Shown here: piece after piece, positions 15,685 through 23,963 of the stretch | Numbering within the stretch: position 1 is the stretch's first letter | Layout of the letters: each line of letters begins with the position of its first letter | NCBI RefSeq assembly: GCF_040676775.1 | Contig: NZ_JBFAPP010000025.1 | Coordinates: 1-64,000, forward strand | DNA length: 64,000 nt | Source: Micromonospora_G sp040676775 | GTDB lineage: Bacteria > Actinomycetota > Actinomycetes > Mycobacteriales > Micromonosporaceae | Reading direction: 5' to 3' | The notes under the pieces: generated by a model | The model's database searches: none | Told to the model about the DNA's origin: nothing | The model's input: only the letters and a program-made list of their open reading frames with translations | Translations under genes and position numbers: made by a program

Positions 15685-16989
15685 TTACTGGTAGACCCGT
15701 ACGTAGTCGACGAGCATCCGGGACGGGAACGGCGTGGTGCCGTCCACCGGTCCGGGGAAGTCGCCGCCCACGGCCAGGTTGAGGATGATGTAGAACGGGT
15801 GGTCGAAGATCCACGGTCCGCGGGTCGCCTCGACCGTTTCTTTGCTCGCCACGAAGACCGTCTGGCCGTCGAGCTTGAAGGTGATGCCGCGGCTGTCCCA
15901 CTCGGCGGCCCAGACATGGAAGTCATCGGCCAGGTCCACCCCGCCGGGCGCCGGATACTTCTGCCCGTAGCCGCCACCGCCGTTGTAGGCCGGTGCGTGC
16001 AGGGTGGAGTAGCCCTCGAAGGTGTTGCGGCCGAGGACCTCCATGATGTCGATCTCGCCGTTGTACGGCCAGGGGCGGCCGGTGAGGAAGTCGGCGCCCA
16101 TCATCCAGAACGCCGGCCAGAGCCCGTTGCCCTTCGGCACCTTGACCCGCGCCTCGACCCGCCCGTACTGCACGGTGAACTTGCCGCCGGTATTCATCCG
16201 GTGCGACGTGTAGTCACGCCCACCAGCGGTCTCCCGCCGTGCCTCGATCACCAGCGAACCGTTGCCGTCCATGTTCGCGTTGTTGTTGTTCGTGTAGTAC
16301 TGGACCTCGTTGTTCTGCCCGGTGCCGGGGTCGATGGTCCACTTCGCCGGGTCCGGCTTGCTGCCGGCGGCACCGTTGAACTCGTCGCTCCAGACCAACT
16401 CCGTGGCCGGGAACGTCGGGTCGGCCGGTTGCGCGGGCGGGGCGGTCGGGTTGCCGCCGGTGCCGTACACCTTGAACTCGTAGAGCGAGTAGCCGTACGG
16501 CCCGGAGCGGGCGGTCCCGTACATCCGCACGTAGCGACCGGTGCCGGTGGCGTTGATCGTCTCCTTGAAGCCCCGGCCGGTGGTGGTGGAGTAGATCGTG
16601 GTCCAGGTGGTCGCATCCGGCGAGACCTGGATCTGGTACGCGGCCGCGTACGCCGGGTCCCACTGCAGGACCACCTGGTTCACCGTGGCGGTGGCGCCGA
16701 GGTCGACGTAGATCCAGCCGGGGTCGACCCAGCCGGTGGTGGAACTCGTCGCCCAGCGGCTGGCCGGATCGAGGTCGAACGCCTTGTCGGGCGTGCACTC
16801 GAAGCAGTTCACGTCGCTCTGGTCGGTCGAGGCAACCGCCGGCTTGCCGTACGACAGCAGCCCTTCCTCGGCGGCGCTGGCCGCCCCCGGCGTGACGCTC
16901 AGGTAGCCGCCGAGCAGGGCGAGTAACGCGGTCAGCGTGGCGATCCCACGCCACCGAACGGTGCTTGGAACAGTAGGGGCCCGATCCAT
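15685..16989 (-). CDS. Secreted GH16 beta-glucanase with F5/8 type C (CBM32-like) domain
   Basis: Hydrolyses beta-1,3 or mixed-linkage glucans outside the cell. About 434 residues: signal peptide 1-40; discoidin/F5/8C carbohydrate-binding domain about 45-175 (SYGKPAVASTDQS, ASRWATS, WIYVDLG, YEFKVYGTGG); Pro-rich linker; GH16 domain about 195-434. The catalytic motif GEIDIMEVLG gives nucleophile Glu312, Asp314 and acid/base Glu317; LVWSDEFNG, GLWPAFWMMG and the C-terminal MLVDYVRVYQ are family hallmarks of the laminarinase branch. AAGGAGG precedes the ATG. Upstream lie several LacI-type palindromes shared with the GH55-like gene at 46.9 kb. Confidence 0.92.
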   Translation of the reverse strand: MDRAPTVPSTVRWRGIATLTALLALLGGYLSVTPGAASAAEEGLLSYGKPAVASTDQSDVNCFECTPDKAFDLDPASRWATSSTTGWVDPGWIYVDLGATATVNQVVLQWDPAYAAAYQIQVSPDATTWTTIYSTTTGRGFKETINATGTGRYVRMYGTARSGPYGYSLYEFKVYGTGGNPTAPPAQPADPTFPATELVWSDEFNGAAGSKPDPAKWTIDPGTGQNNEVQYYTNNNNANMDGNGSLVIEARRETAGGRDYTSHRMNTGGKFTVQYGRVEARVKVPKGNGLWPAFWMMGADFLTGRPWPYNGEIDIMEVLGRNTFEGYSTLHAPAYNGGGGYGQKYPAPGGVDLADDFHVWAAEWDSRGITFKLDGQTVFVASKETVEATRGPWIFDHPFYIILNLAVGGDFPGPVDGTTPFPSRMLVDYVRVYQ

Positions 16990-17055
16990 CAGTCCTCCTT
17001 CGCGGAGTAGGACGAATGGCATCAACCCATGACGGGCTGGTGTCATCTGGACTAA

Positions 17056-17233
17056 GAGAGCGCTCCCTTGCAACCCACTCTTAACCGGATCATCACCACT
17101 GTCAATTCGGGGAGGTGATCGGAGAGCGCTCTCCGTCGTGGGTAGCGCTCCCAGGTGGGTGATTGGAAGACGGGCTGGCAGCGACCTCGCCGGGTCAGCG
17201 AAAGGTCTGAATTGCCAGGTAGAGAGCGCTCCC
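17056..17233. promoter_or_regulatory. Cluster of LacI-type operators (GAGAGCGCTCTC family)
   Basis: Four related palindromes lie upstream of the GH16 gene: GAGAGCGCTCCC at 17056-17067, the perfect GGAGAGCGCTCTCC at 17121-17134, an imperfect one centred on AGCGCT at 17140-17153, and GAGAGCGCTCCC at 17222-17233. They resemble CebR/LacI-family operators of actinobacterial glycan-degradation genes (core AGCGCT with purine/pyrimidine flanks). The first lies 67 bp before the GH16 start; the last is 85 bp before the divergent MazG-like gene. No LacI-type gene is in the window, so the regulator must be encoded elsewhere. Confidence 0.78.
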
Positions 17234-17317
17234 GCAACAAACGCCCGCCCGACCGATCACGGCGCCCCGCCCCGGCGCCGCAGATTTCTCAAAATTTCGC
17301 CGATATCGTGCTGTGGC

Positions 17318-17725
17318 ATGAGCATCGAACCCTCGCCGACGACCGATGGGCGCGGCACGACCGTGCCGGAGCTGACCGAGCGGCTGCGGAAGTTCGTGGC
17401 CGAGCGTGACTGGCAGCAGTTCCACACCGCGAAGAACCTGTCCATGGCACTGGCCGGCGAGGTCGGTGAGTTACTGGCCGAGTTGCAGTGGCTTACCCCG
17501 GACGAGGCGGCACGGGTGATGGCCGACGACCCGGCGGCCGGCGCGCGGATCCGCGCCGAGATCGGCGACGTGATGATCTACCTGACCCGGCTGGCCGACG
17601 TACTCGACATCGACCTCGTGGCCGCCGCCCACGACAAGCTCGACGACTCGGCCCTGCGCTACACGGTCGAGCGGTCGTACGGCTCGGTCGCGAAGGTCCC
17701 GCCAAACCAACCGTCCGGGTTGTAG
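17318..17725 (+). CDS. MazG-like nucleotide pyrophosphohydrolase
   Basis: 135-residue cytoplasmic all-alpha NTP pyrophosphatase. The four-helix MazG core shows NLSMALAGEVGELLAELQW (the ExxE magnesium site) and AEIGDVMIYLTRLADVLDID (the second ExxD site). Small proteins of this type hydrolyse non-canonical or excess nucleoside triphosphates (RS21-C6/dCTP pyrophosphatase group). The ATG at 17318 leaves a short disordered N-terminus; its ribosome binding site is weak. Divergent from the GH16 gene. Confidence 0.88.
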   Translation: MSIEPSPTTDGRGTTVPELTERLRKFVAERDWQQFHTAKNLSMALAGEVGELLAELQWLTPDEAARVMADDPAAGARIRAEIGDVMIYLTRLADVLDIDLVAAAHDKLDDSALRYTVERSYGSVAKVPPNQPSGL

Positions 17726-17841
17726 CCCTCGGTTGATCTTCTGGCTACAGTCGTGGCAACAAAGCGGTCCGACGGGCTTCCGATGTCTGGATATGCCCCC
17801 CATCCGCACGATCAATTCGTGCTGCCCGGGGGCAACTGTCG

Positions 17842-19773
17842 ATGTCGGCGTACCGTACGTCCGCTGCTGGTCTATTGCGTCTGGCCACCGAGGGCACCCT
17901 CGCTGACCGAGTGAACGAGCAGGTCACGATGGCACGCGGTCACGGAGTCGGCCTCGCGGAGAAGCGGTCCTGGTCGCGCAGCCTCTCCGTTCTGGCTCAG
18001 GACCTCGTGGATGCCGGGCTTGGCCAGGTAGAGGTGCTTGCGGAGTACCAGTTGCCGCTCACCAGCAAACGGGTCGACGCCATTTTGGCGGGAGTCGATC
18101 CCCGTACCGGGGCTGATTCGTATGTCGTGGTCGAGCTGAAACAGTGGTCCTACGCGACCGCCTACGAGGACTCGTCCACCCTGGTCGCGGTCGAGCACGT
18201 CCGAGGCCCGCGACTACATCCCGGTGAACAGGTTGCCGACTACTGCGAGTATCTCACCGACTTTCTCGGAGTGCTGCACGACCGGCGCAACCCGGTGCAC
18301 GGGCTGGCGTACCTGCACAACGCGGTCGACCGAGATGTCAGCGATCTGTTCCAACGGCCGCCGAGCGAGCAGAGCCTGATCTTCACGAAGCAGAGGCGGG
18401 GGCAGTTGCTCGACTACCTTCGCGCGCGTCTCGCTCCCGAACCGGGTGCTCCGGCTGCGGACCGGTTCCTGAGTAGTTCCGTACGGCCGAGCAAGCATTT
18501 GCTCACCCACGCTGCGGCTGAACTGAAGGAACGATCGAACTTCACCCTGCTCGACGAGCAGCGGGTCGCGTACGAGTTGGTGTTGCACTCAGTCGAGCGC
18601 GCGCGTTCGGCGGACCATAAGCGGATTGTGGTGGTGGCCGGCGGGCCCGGCAGTGGCAAGAGTGTCATCGCCCTGTCGGTGCTCGGCGAACTGGCCCGCC
18701 AGCAGCGCCCGGTGATGCACGCGACCGGGTCGCGATCGTTCACCCAGACCCTGCGCCGGTACGCCGGCCGCGGATCAACTCGGCTGCAGGCGATGTTCAA
18801 GTATTTCAACAGTTTCATGGACGCGGACCGGAACGGCTTCGACGTGCTGATCTGCGACGAGGCACATAGGATCCGGGAAACGTCGGTCAATCGGTACACC
18901 CCGAAGACAAAGCGTGACTCCGCCCGACCGCAGCTCGACGAGCTGATCGCCGCCGCACGGGTCCCGGTCTTTCTGCTCGACGAACACCAGGTGGTCAAGC
19001 CTGGTGAGCTGGGCAGCGTCGACGTCATCTCGTCCCACGCGGAGAAGCTCGGCCTGAGCGTCGAGGTGGTATCACTGCACGACCAGTACCGGTGCGGCGG
19101 CAGCGAGATGTACGAGCGCTGGGTGCTGGAACTGCTTGGACTTAGCGGCGAAGGCTCGTCGACCTGGGAGGGTGACGGCCGGTTCGACCTGCGGTTGGCT
19201 GAGTCCCCGGAGCAAGCGGAATCCTTCCTCGCGCAGAAACAGGCGCGGGGAGAAACGGCCAGGATCTCGGCCGGCTACTGTTGGCCGTGGAGCGACCCGC
19301 GCCCGGACGACTCGCTCGTGCCCGACGTGCAGGTGGGCGCCTGGTCCCGCCCCTGGAATGTGAAAAGCGAACGTAGCGTCGGCGAAGCACCGGGCAGCGC
19401 CCTCTGGGCCACCGACCCGAACGGCTTTGGCCAGGTCGGATGCATCTACACCGCGCAGGGCTTCGAGTACGAATGGTCTGGCGTGATCATCGGCCCCGAT
19501 CTCGTGGCACGAAACGGTCGGCTGGTCACCCAGCGGGGCGAGTCGAAGGACCCGTCATTCAAGAGCCGCAAGTCGGTCACGGACGAAGAGGCCGACCGGC
19601 TTATCCGCAATACCTACAAGGTGCTGCTCACTCGGGGAATGCGGGGCACGATGCTCTACTCCACCGACCCGGAGACCCGCGACTACCTGGCGAAGCTGGT
19701 GCAACCGCGCCGTACCCTGGAGACGTTGTACGAGCCGATCACCGACGGGGTCTACCGCGTACAGAAGCTGTAG
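17842..19773 (+). CDS. Nuclease-helicase fusion: PD-(D/E)XK-like N-terminus and DUF2075 SF1 helicase
   Basis: 643 residues. The N-terminal part has a restriction-endonuclease-like arrangement, KRVDAILAG with Asp79 and VVVELKQW with Glu98 and Lys100, matching D...ExK. The DUF2075 helicase follows: Walker A VAGGPGSGKS (Lys273), Walker B VLICDEAHRI (Asp339-Glu340), VFLLDEHQ, then YTAQGFEYEWSGVIIG and NTYKVLLTRGMRGT as helicase motifs V and VI. DUF2075 proteins are frequent in defence islands and in conflict systems, but no single function is established. It stands alone here, followed by a decayed DUF397 gene and the small-helical-protein operon. The ATG at 17842 fits the nuclease domain. Confidence 0.82.
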   Translation: MSAYRTSAAGLLRLATEGTLADRVNEQVTMARGHGVGLAEKRSWSRSLSVLAQDLVDAGLGQVEVLAEYQLPLTSKRVDAILAGVDPRTGADSYVVVELKQWSYATAYEDSSTLVAVEHVRGPRLHPGEQVADYCEYLTDFLGVLHDRRNPVHGLAYLHNAVDRDVSDLFQRPPSEQSLIFTKQRRGQLLDYLRARLAPEPGAPAADRFLSSSVRPSKHLLTHAAAELKERSNFTLLDEQRVAYELVLHSVERARSADHKRIVVVAGGPGSGKSVIALSVLGELARQQRPVMHATGSRSFTQTLRRYAGRGSTRLQAMFKYFNSFMDADRNGFDVLICDEAHRIRETSVNRYTPKTKRDSARPQLDELIAAARVPVFLLDEHQVVKPGELGSVDVISSHAEKLGLSVEVVSLHDQYRCGGSEMYERWVLELLGLSGEGSSTWEGDGRFDLRLAESPEQAESFLAQKQARGETARISAGYCWPWSDPRPDDSLVPDVQVGAWSRPWNVKSERSVGEAPGSALWATDPNGFGQVGCIYTAQGFEYEWSGVIIGPDLVARNGRLVTQRGESKDPSFKSRKSVTDEEADRLIRNTYKVLLTRGMRGTMLYSTDPETRDYLAKLVQPRRTLETLYEPITDGVYRVQKL

Positions 19774-20006
19774 CGGCGACAGGCGACTACATGAGACCGA
19801 GTACGACGCAATTCGGGTCGGTCAGCGGGCGTGCTTCGGCGGATTTGAAATCCGGAGCCGAAGGCCGACCAGGCGTACGGGCGGAAGGCGAGGACCGGGC
19901 CGGGTCGGGTCGGTCCGGTCTTCGCTGTCGCGTACGTCGACCGGTCGCCTCCGTTGTCGCCGCTACGGGTGCTCTTGCGCCACTTGTCGCTGGTCAGGTC
20001 AACCAT
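19752..20006 (-). pseudogene. Degenerate DUF397 gene
   Basis: The minus-strand ATG at 20006 opens MVDLTSDKWRKSTRSGDNGG, a textbook start of the small actinobacterial DUF397 family, and further on PGPVLAFRPYAWSAF matches its C-terminal motif. The stretch between, where a cysteine and the VRDSK-like segment should lie, is scrambled, and no stop follows the domain, so the frame runs on into the helicase gene's 3' end. I read it as decayed. Intact DUF397 genes usually partner an XRE regulator, which is absent here. Confidence 0.65.
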
Positions 20007-20028
20007 GGCGAACCATCCTCGGTGGCAC

Positions 20029-20454
20029 TCAGGCCTGGTTTGACGCATCTACGGAATTTGCCAACAGAGTTTCGAGATCCTGATCGGTGACCTCGGGGTT
20101 GCTGAGGATGTGAAGGATGGTCATGCCCTGGATCCGGCCGACCATCTGCGGTTCGACGCTGATGTCGATGCTGGGGTCAAGAGCTGCCCTGACCAGTTTC
20201 TCCGCAGCGGTCGGGTCGATTTGCGATCCACTCGGAGCGGCGGCGCGCATCTCTGCCACGAACAACATGATCTCGCCGGCAGTCGCTTTCGGGCTCAGGC
20301 GTCGGTTCACCGAGAAGTAGAAGACAGCGCCGAGCAGGGTCGGGAAGTTGTCCCACCCTTGCGCATCGAGCTCGGCCTCAATCCGATCGTTGGCTTCGTG
20401 ATCCCCCTTCACCATCGTCCGGATGTACTCGACCATCTCGGGCTTGATCTTCAT
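20029..20454 (-). CDS. Hypothetical protein, last gene of the small-helical-protein operon
   Basis: 141 residues, mostly alpha-helical by composition, no membrane segment and no family recognised. The N-terminus is basic/acidic mixed (MKIKPEMVEYIRTMVKGD) and the C-terminus acidic. AAGGAAG five bases before the ATG supports the start, although this places the first 77 bp inside the preceding gene. Fourth gene of a minus-strand operon starting at 21634. Confidence 0.7.
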   Translation of the reverse strand: MKIKPEMVEYIRTMVKGDHEANDRIEAELDAQGWDNFPTLLGAVFYFSVNRRLSPKATAGEIMLFVAEMRAAAPSGSQIDPTAAEKLVRAALDPSIDISVEPQMVGRIQGMTILHILSNPEVTDQDLETLLANSVDASNQA

Positions 20455-21100
20455 CGTGCTTCCTTTCGCGGCGTTTCTTGATCATGTTCCAGAGACCCTT
20501 TGTCCCCACTGCAACTGCGCCAACCGCCATGACGACGCCGGCAACGGGATGATCGACGGTCGGACGTGCTACCTGTGTATCTGCACCAGGCGAGGTGGTC
20601 GCGGTGGTGTTGGCCGTCGGCCCCGGCCCCTCCTTGTACTCCCTGAGCAGCTCCTTGAGGCCGGTTGTTACGGCCTGCTCGACTTGTTTGAGGGTGTCCT
20701 GGGTATCGTCGGCCTTCTTCACCTGTCGACGCAGGAACGCGGCGACCCCGCTGCTTGCATTCTCCGCTTCGGCCACGAGCCTTTCCCCCGAGGGGGCCGT
20801 GCCATCGGAGGCTTGGTGCGTCGGCGCGGAGCCGGGCGCGATGGTGTTCAGGTAGATGGTCAGGCTCTCGTTTGCCTTGGCCAGTAGTCGGGCGTAGCGG
20901 GCGACTTTCTCGCTGGCGGTCTGGCTGGCGGTGACGGCAGCCCGGATCTTGCTGTGGTCGGTGCCGGTCGCCACTTCGGTGAAGTGGGCCTTGGCCTGGT
21001 CGGCGTCGGCCTGGGCACGCAGTGCCGTGACAACCGCGGCGTCCAGGCTTTCGAGTACGGCACGCAGTTGCGCCACGACGTCCCCGACGCTGGCTGTCAT
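20378..21100 (-). CDS. Helical protein with single C-terminal membrane segment
   Basis: 240 residues. The first 90 residues are a helical domain resembling the two upstream small proteins (conserved pattern near SLTIYLNTIAPG). A second helical part (about 105-155) and a Thr/Pro linker lead to one weak membrane helix (HPVAGVVMAVGAVAVGTKGLW, about 187-207) followed by a very basic tail, the layout of a tail-anchored protein. The start overlaps the preceding stop (ATGA). The last 26 codons overlap the next gene, which is unusually long and may mean the tail is extended by a frameshift. Function unknown; the fold resembles WXG100/DUF6244-like small helical proteins. Confidence 0.7.
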   Translation of the reverse strand: MTASVGDVVAQLRAVLESLDAAVVTALRAQADADQAKAHFTEVATGTDHSKIRAAVTASQTASEKVARYARLLAKANESLTIYLNTIAPGSAPTHQASDGTAPSGERLVAEAENASSGVAAFLRRQVKKADDTQDTLKQVEQAVTTGLKELLREYKEGPGPTANTTATTSPGADTQVARPTVDHPVAGVVMAVGAVAVGTKGLWNMIKKRRERKHDEDQARDGRVHPDDGEGGSRSQRSD

Positions 21101-21357
21101 CCGAGGCTGGTTAGGTAGTCGTCGGCGCTGTCGACTGCGGCGCTGAACCGGCTGAGGGTCGGGCTGACCTCGTCCTTGGCCTCGTCCAACAGCTTCCGTA
21201 CCTTCTCGACGTCTTCGTTGCGGCTGTCGTGCAGGAGTTGTAGGGCGCGTGAGGTCGCGTCCGTTGCGCTGCTCGCGGCCTGCTCGAAGGTCTCCTGCCC
21301 CTGTTTCGTCGCGTGGATGCCTTCGCGGAGGGTGGCTTTCACCTCGCTGACGTTCAC
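21097..21357 (-). CDS. Small helical protein, paralogue B (DUF6244-like)
   Basis: 86 residues, all-helical, polar, ending VDSADDYLTSLG, which lines up with the ends of its neighbours (AARAYIGLLG and SLTIYLNTIA). GTG start with GGAG eight bases upstream, 13 bp after the preceding stop; its own stop overlaps the next ATG. The size and helix-turn-helix-hairpin look recall WXG100-like proteins, but there is no WxG motif and no secretion genes nearby. DUF6244 is a tentative assignment. Confidence 0.65.
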   Translation of the reverse strand: MNVSEVKATLREGIHATKQGQETFEQAASSATDATSRALQLLHDSRNEDVEKVRKLLDEAKDEVSPTLSRFSAAVDSADDYLTSLG

Positions 21358-21370
21358 CGCTTCGGCTCCG

Positions 21371-21634
21371 TCAGCCGAGCAGGCCGATGTAGGCGCGGGC
21401 GGCCTGTCCACTGCCCTGGATCAGGGTTGCGGCTTCGGTCAGGCGCTGTTTGCTCTGTTCGGCTCTGGCGATGGCTTCGCCGATGGTCTGGTGGCCGGTG
21501 CCGGCCGCGACAGCGCGGAGTCGGGCGAGCAACTGTTCGGTGCTGCTGATCGCGCCCTGGATCTGGTTGACGGTGCTGTTTCCCTGCTCTGCGGCCTGTA
21601 TGAGCGCCGCCTTGACCTCCTCGATGCTGGCCAT
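21371..21634 (-). CDS. Small helical protein, paralogue A (DUF6244-like), first gene of operon
   Basis: 87 residues starting MASIEEVKAALIQAAEQGN, polar and all-helical, with a likely helical-hairpin fold. The ATG has GGGGAG five bases upstream. This looks like the family of small Micromonosporaceae proteins labelled DUF6244, which occur in tandem arrays; function is unknown. It heads an operon of four genes, three of them related in their N-terminal region. Confidence 0.65.
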   Translation of the reverse strand: MASIEEVKAALIQAAEQGNSTVNQIQGAISSTEQLLARLRAVAAGTGHQTIGEAIARAEQSKQRLTEAATLIQGSGQAARAYIGLLG

Positions 21635-22211
21635 CCCGCTCCCCTTCGGATCGCCGTCGTCGTCGCAGACCACCTGTGCCGAGCGCCGTCGTGTCGAAGC
21701 TGAGCGCATGTCACGTTTGCGTGGTCGACCGAACACTATCGGGAGTGGGCAATGTGTCGCAGCCCCGAAACCGACCCGCTGAGCGGCCTCGGCTGGGGTA
21801 CCAACGTCGGGGTGTGGCGGATTGGTGCCCCTACAGGGGTAGTGGAAGACCACAGCCCGCGCCGGACCGGGTGCCGTCGGCAGGACACGCGTGCCCTGGA
21901 GGGGAAGCCGGGGCGCGCAAGGATGCCATGGTCTCGGAGGCACCGGCCGGACAACCGTCTGGCAACCTAGTCGGGCGCTCTCGACGGTGTGGGGCCCGCG
22001 ATCGGTAGCAGCCGACGGCTGTGTGATGAGTCACTAATACCCTTTTTGTCCCGGCGTGGATGCTGTGGAACAGTCGTCCTTCGCGGCGTAGGGGATCCAG
22101 CGCAGGCCTTGGCGCGACCATGCCTCGGGCGGGAGCTGAACCGCCGACGGCCCGCGACCGTGTAGAAGCCGGGTCCGAGTCAGAACGAGCAGAGAGAGCT
22201 GAAGAGCAACC
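21635..22211. other. 577-bp intergenic region between divergent genes
   Basis: Contains the promoters for the divergent small-helical-protein operon and the hemerythrin gene. I see no convincing gene: the short frames here lack ribosome binding sites and family resemblance. No strong hairpin or operator stood out. Confidence 0.5.
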
Positions 22212-22892
22212 ATGAGCGTCAAGATGGCCGATGTCCGCGACATGTACACCGTACATATTGCGTTTCGGCGTGAATTCGGCCAGCTAGCGTCGTTGGTACG
22301 GGCGGTCGGGGACGGCGACACCGCACGCGCGGCACTGCTCGGCGATCACGTCGAGTTGCTCTGTGCCGCGCTGCACTCCCACCACAGCGGTGAGGACGAG
22401 CTGTTGTGGCCGAAGTTGCTGGAGCGCGGTGCCGAGGAGACCGCACCCCTGGTACACCTGATGGAGGCACAGCACGAGGCGGTCGACAAGGCAATCACGG
22501 AGATCAACGCAACGTTGCCCCTGTGGCGTGGCAACGCCTCCGTGTCGGGTCGGGAGACGCTGGCGGATGCGCTCGACCGGCTGAACGAGTCGTTGGTCGA
22601 GCACCTGGGCATGGAGGAGGAGCGGATCCTTCCGCTGGCAGAGAAGCACATCACCGCGGTGGAGTGGGAGCAACTCGGGCAGCACTCCATGGCGGGGATG
22701 CCGAAGAAGCGGCTGCCCCTGATCTTCGGCATGGTCATGTACGAGGGTGACCCCGAGGTCATCAAGGAGGTCCTCGACACGATGCCGCTCCTGCCGCGCT
22801 TGCTCATGCCGACCATCGCGCGGCGGTTGTTCGCCTCGCATTCCAAGCGGATCCACGGCACCCGAACCCCTGCCCGCCAAGCAGCTCACTGA
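22212..22892 (+). CDS. Hemerythrin HHE domain protein
   Basis: 226-residue four-helix-bundle protein likely binding a di-iron centre. Ligand candidates are spaced as in the family: HIAFRREF, HSHHSGEDELLWP (HxxxE), HLMEAQHEAVD and HLGMEEERILP. A C-terminal helical extension (about 160-226) with MPLLPRLLMPTIARRLF follows. Such proteins sense or handle oxygen, nitric oxide or iron, or protect against stress in actinobacteria. The ATG at 22212 overlaps no gene; it converges with the PycTM-like gene. Confidence 0.9.
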   Translation: MSVKMADVRDMYTVHIAFRREFGQLASLVRAVGDGDTARAALLGDHVELLCAALHSHHSGEDELLWPKLLERGAEETAPLVHLMEAQHEAVDKAITEINATLPLWRGNASVSGRETLADALDRLNESLVEHLGMEEERILPLAEKHITAVEWEQLGQHSMAGMPKKRLPLIFGMVMYEGDPEVIKEVLDTMPLLPRLLMPTIARRLFASHSKRIHGTRTPARQAAH

Positions 22893-22904
22893 GCAGCGCG
22901 GCGG

Positions 22905-23402
22905 TCATAGGCGTACCAGCGCGGCGATTCCGAGTAGTAGCCAGGCGGTGAGCCCGGACAGCATCGACGCCTGCAACAGGGTGTGCTTGCGCCATGCGAT
23001 CCGGGCCACCGCGATCACCTGTTGGCAGATGAGCACCAGCTGGTCGTCGTCTGGCTCGCTGACCAGGACCTGCGCCAGTTCGCTGGCGGTGCCGGAACGA
23101 AGCGCGCCGAAGTAGCCGATTCCGACCGTGTACGGTGCGGCGTTCCCCCGGCGGTCGAGCCGGGGGAAGATCGCCGCACCGGCAATCACGATGGCCAGTA
23201 CCAGCATGGCGACGCTTGCCAAGGTCAGTGCGCCGTGTGCCACGGTGGGCGTACCGGACAGCACGGTGAGTATCGCGGCCAGCAGTGCCGCGTGCAGCGT
23301 GAGTACGACGGAGGCCTTCGTGTCGGCCTTTGCCGTCGACTCCACCACACTCTGGTGGAACTGCCAGGCGAGTTTCACCGCTTCGCTCCGATCCCGGGGC
23401 AT
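22905..23402 (-). CDS. Pycsar effector-like (PycTM) membrane protein
   Basis: 165 residues. TAKADTKASVVLTLHAALLAAI (about 23-44) carries the ADTKAS motif at the mouth of the first membrane helix that marks PycTM effectors; a second helix lies at about 57-80, then a soluble loop with YFGALRSG and a helix with Lys/His before a third membrane segment (ASMLSGLTAWLLLGIAALV). Known PycTM proteins bind a cyclic pyrimidine nucleotide made by the partner cyclase and disrupt the membrane to abort phage infection. AAGGAGGAA precedes the ATG. Last gene of the five-gene operon that starts with a nucleotide cyclase at 28260, 21 bp after the preceding gene. Family call from motif recognition, not a search. 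Confidence 0.75.
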   Translation of the reverse strand: MPRDRSEAVKLAWQFHQSVVESTAKADTKASVVLTLHAALLAAILTVLSGTPTVAHGALTLASVAMLVLAIVIAGAAIFPRLDRRGNAAPYTVGIGYFGALRSGTASELAQVLVSEPDDDQLVLICQQVIAVARIAWRKHTLLQASMLSGLTAWLLLGIAALVRL

Positions 23403-23423
23403 GGACCGGCTTCCTCCTTCCGT

Positions 23424-23963
23424 TCAGCCCGGCGGCAGTTGGTCCGACGGGGGAGTTACGGTCTGCTCGCTCCGGGTCGCGTCACTGACCTCGCTCCACC
23501 AGGCAGATACGGGTGTCTGACAGGCTTGGAGCGAATTGTCGGCACAGGTTTCGGAGTTGCCGAGCCCGACGATCAGTCCGACTATCACCACGATCAGCAC
23601 CCGCCGGAGCCGTGTCTCCTCGGTCAGGCTGCTGATGCCCGCCTGGCTGAGCCGGTGTCCGATCTGCACGACGTTCTCCACGATCTCGCCGTAGAGGTAG
23701 ACCGTGTTCGGAGGACGCTGTCCCATCCGGCGCAGCACCGTGGTCAGGAGGTACTCCGGCAGGACGGCGATCAGACCGGTGAGCGTGAACAGCGCCGACC
23801 AGACCGGGCGGAGCAGCCGATCGGCCGAGGTCAACGCCCGGAGTACGACGGTGACCAGGATGAACAGGAGTACGACGAGCACCGGCAGCGCGATCAGCAC
23901 CCGCGTGTCTGGCGGGAGCCAGGAGAGCAGCCAGTCGACGATCGGAAGTCCGTCGTCAATCAT
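23424..23963 (-). CDS. Membrane protein of the cyclase-PycTM operon
   Basis: 179 residues with a strong N-terminal membrane helix (VLIALPVLVVLLFILVTVVL, about 20-40), a probable second (LFTLTGLIAVLPEYLL) and a third near 130-145 (VLIVVIVGLIVGLGN) followed by a polar, proline-rich tail. No family recognised. The ATG overlaps the end of the SPFH gene by 8 bp, so it is translationally coupled. It may anchor or channel for the SPFH or PycTM proteins; inference from context only. Confidence 0.75.
   Translation of the reverse strand: MIDDGLPIVDWLLSWLPPDTRVLIALPVLVVLLFILVTVVLRALTSADRLLRPVWSALFTLTGLIAVLPEYLLTTVLRRMGQRPPNTVYLYGEIVENVVQIGHRLSQAGISSLTEETRLRRVLIVVIVGLIVGLGNSETCADNSLQACQTPVSAWWSEVSDATRSEQTVTPPSDQLPPG

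Noticed and set aside
22034..22321. Minus-strand open frame over the hemerythrin gene start
   Set aside because: Overlaps the well supported hemerythrin start on the other strand and shows no family motif or ribosome binding site.
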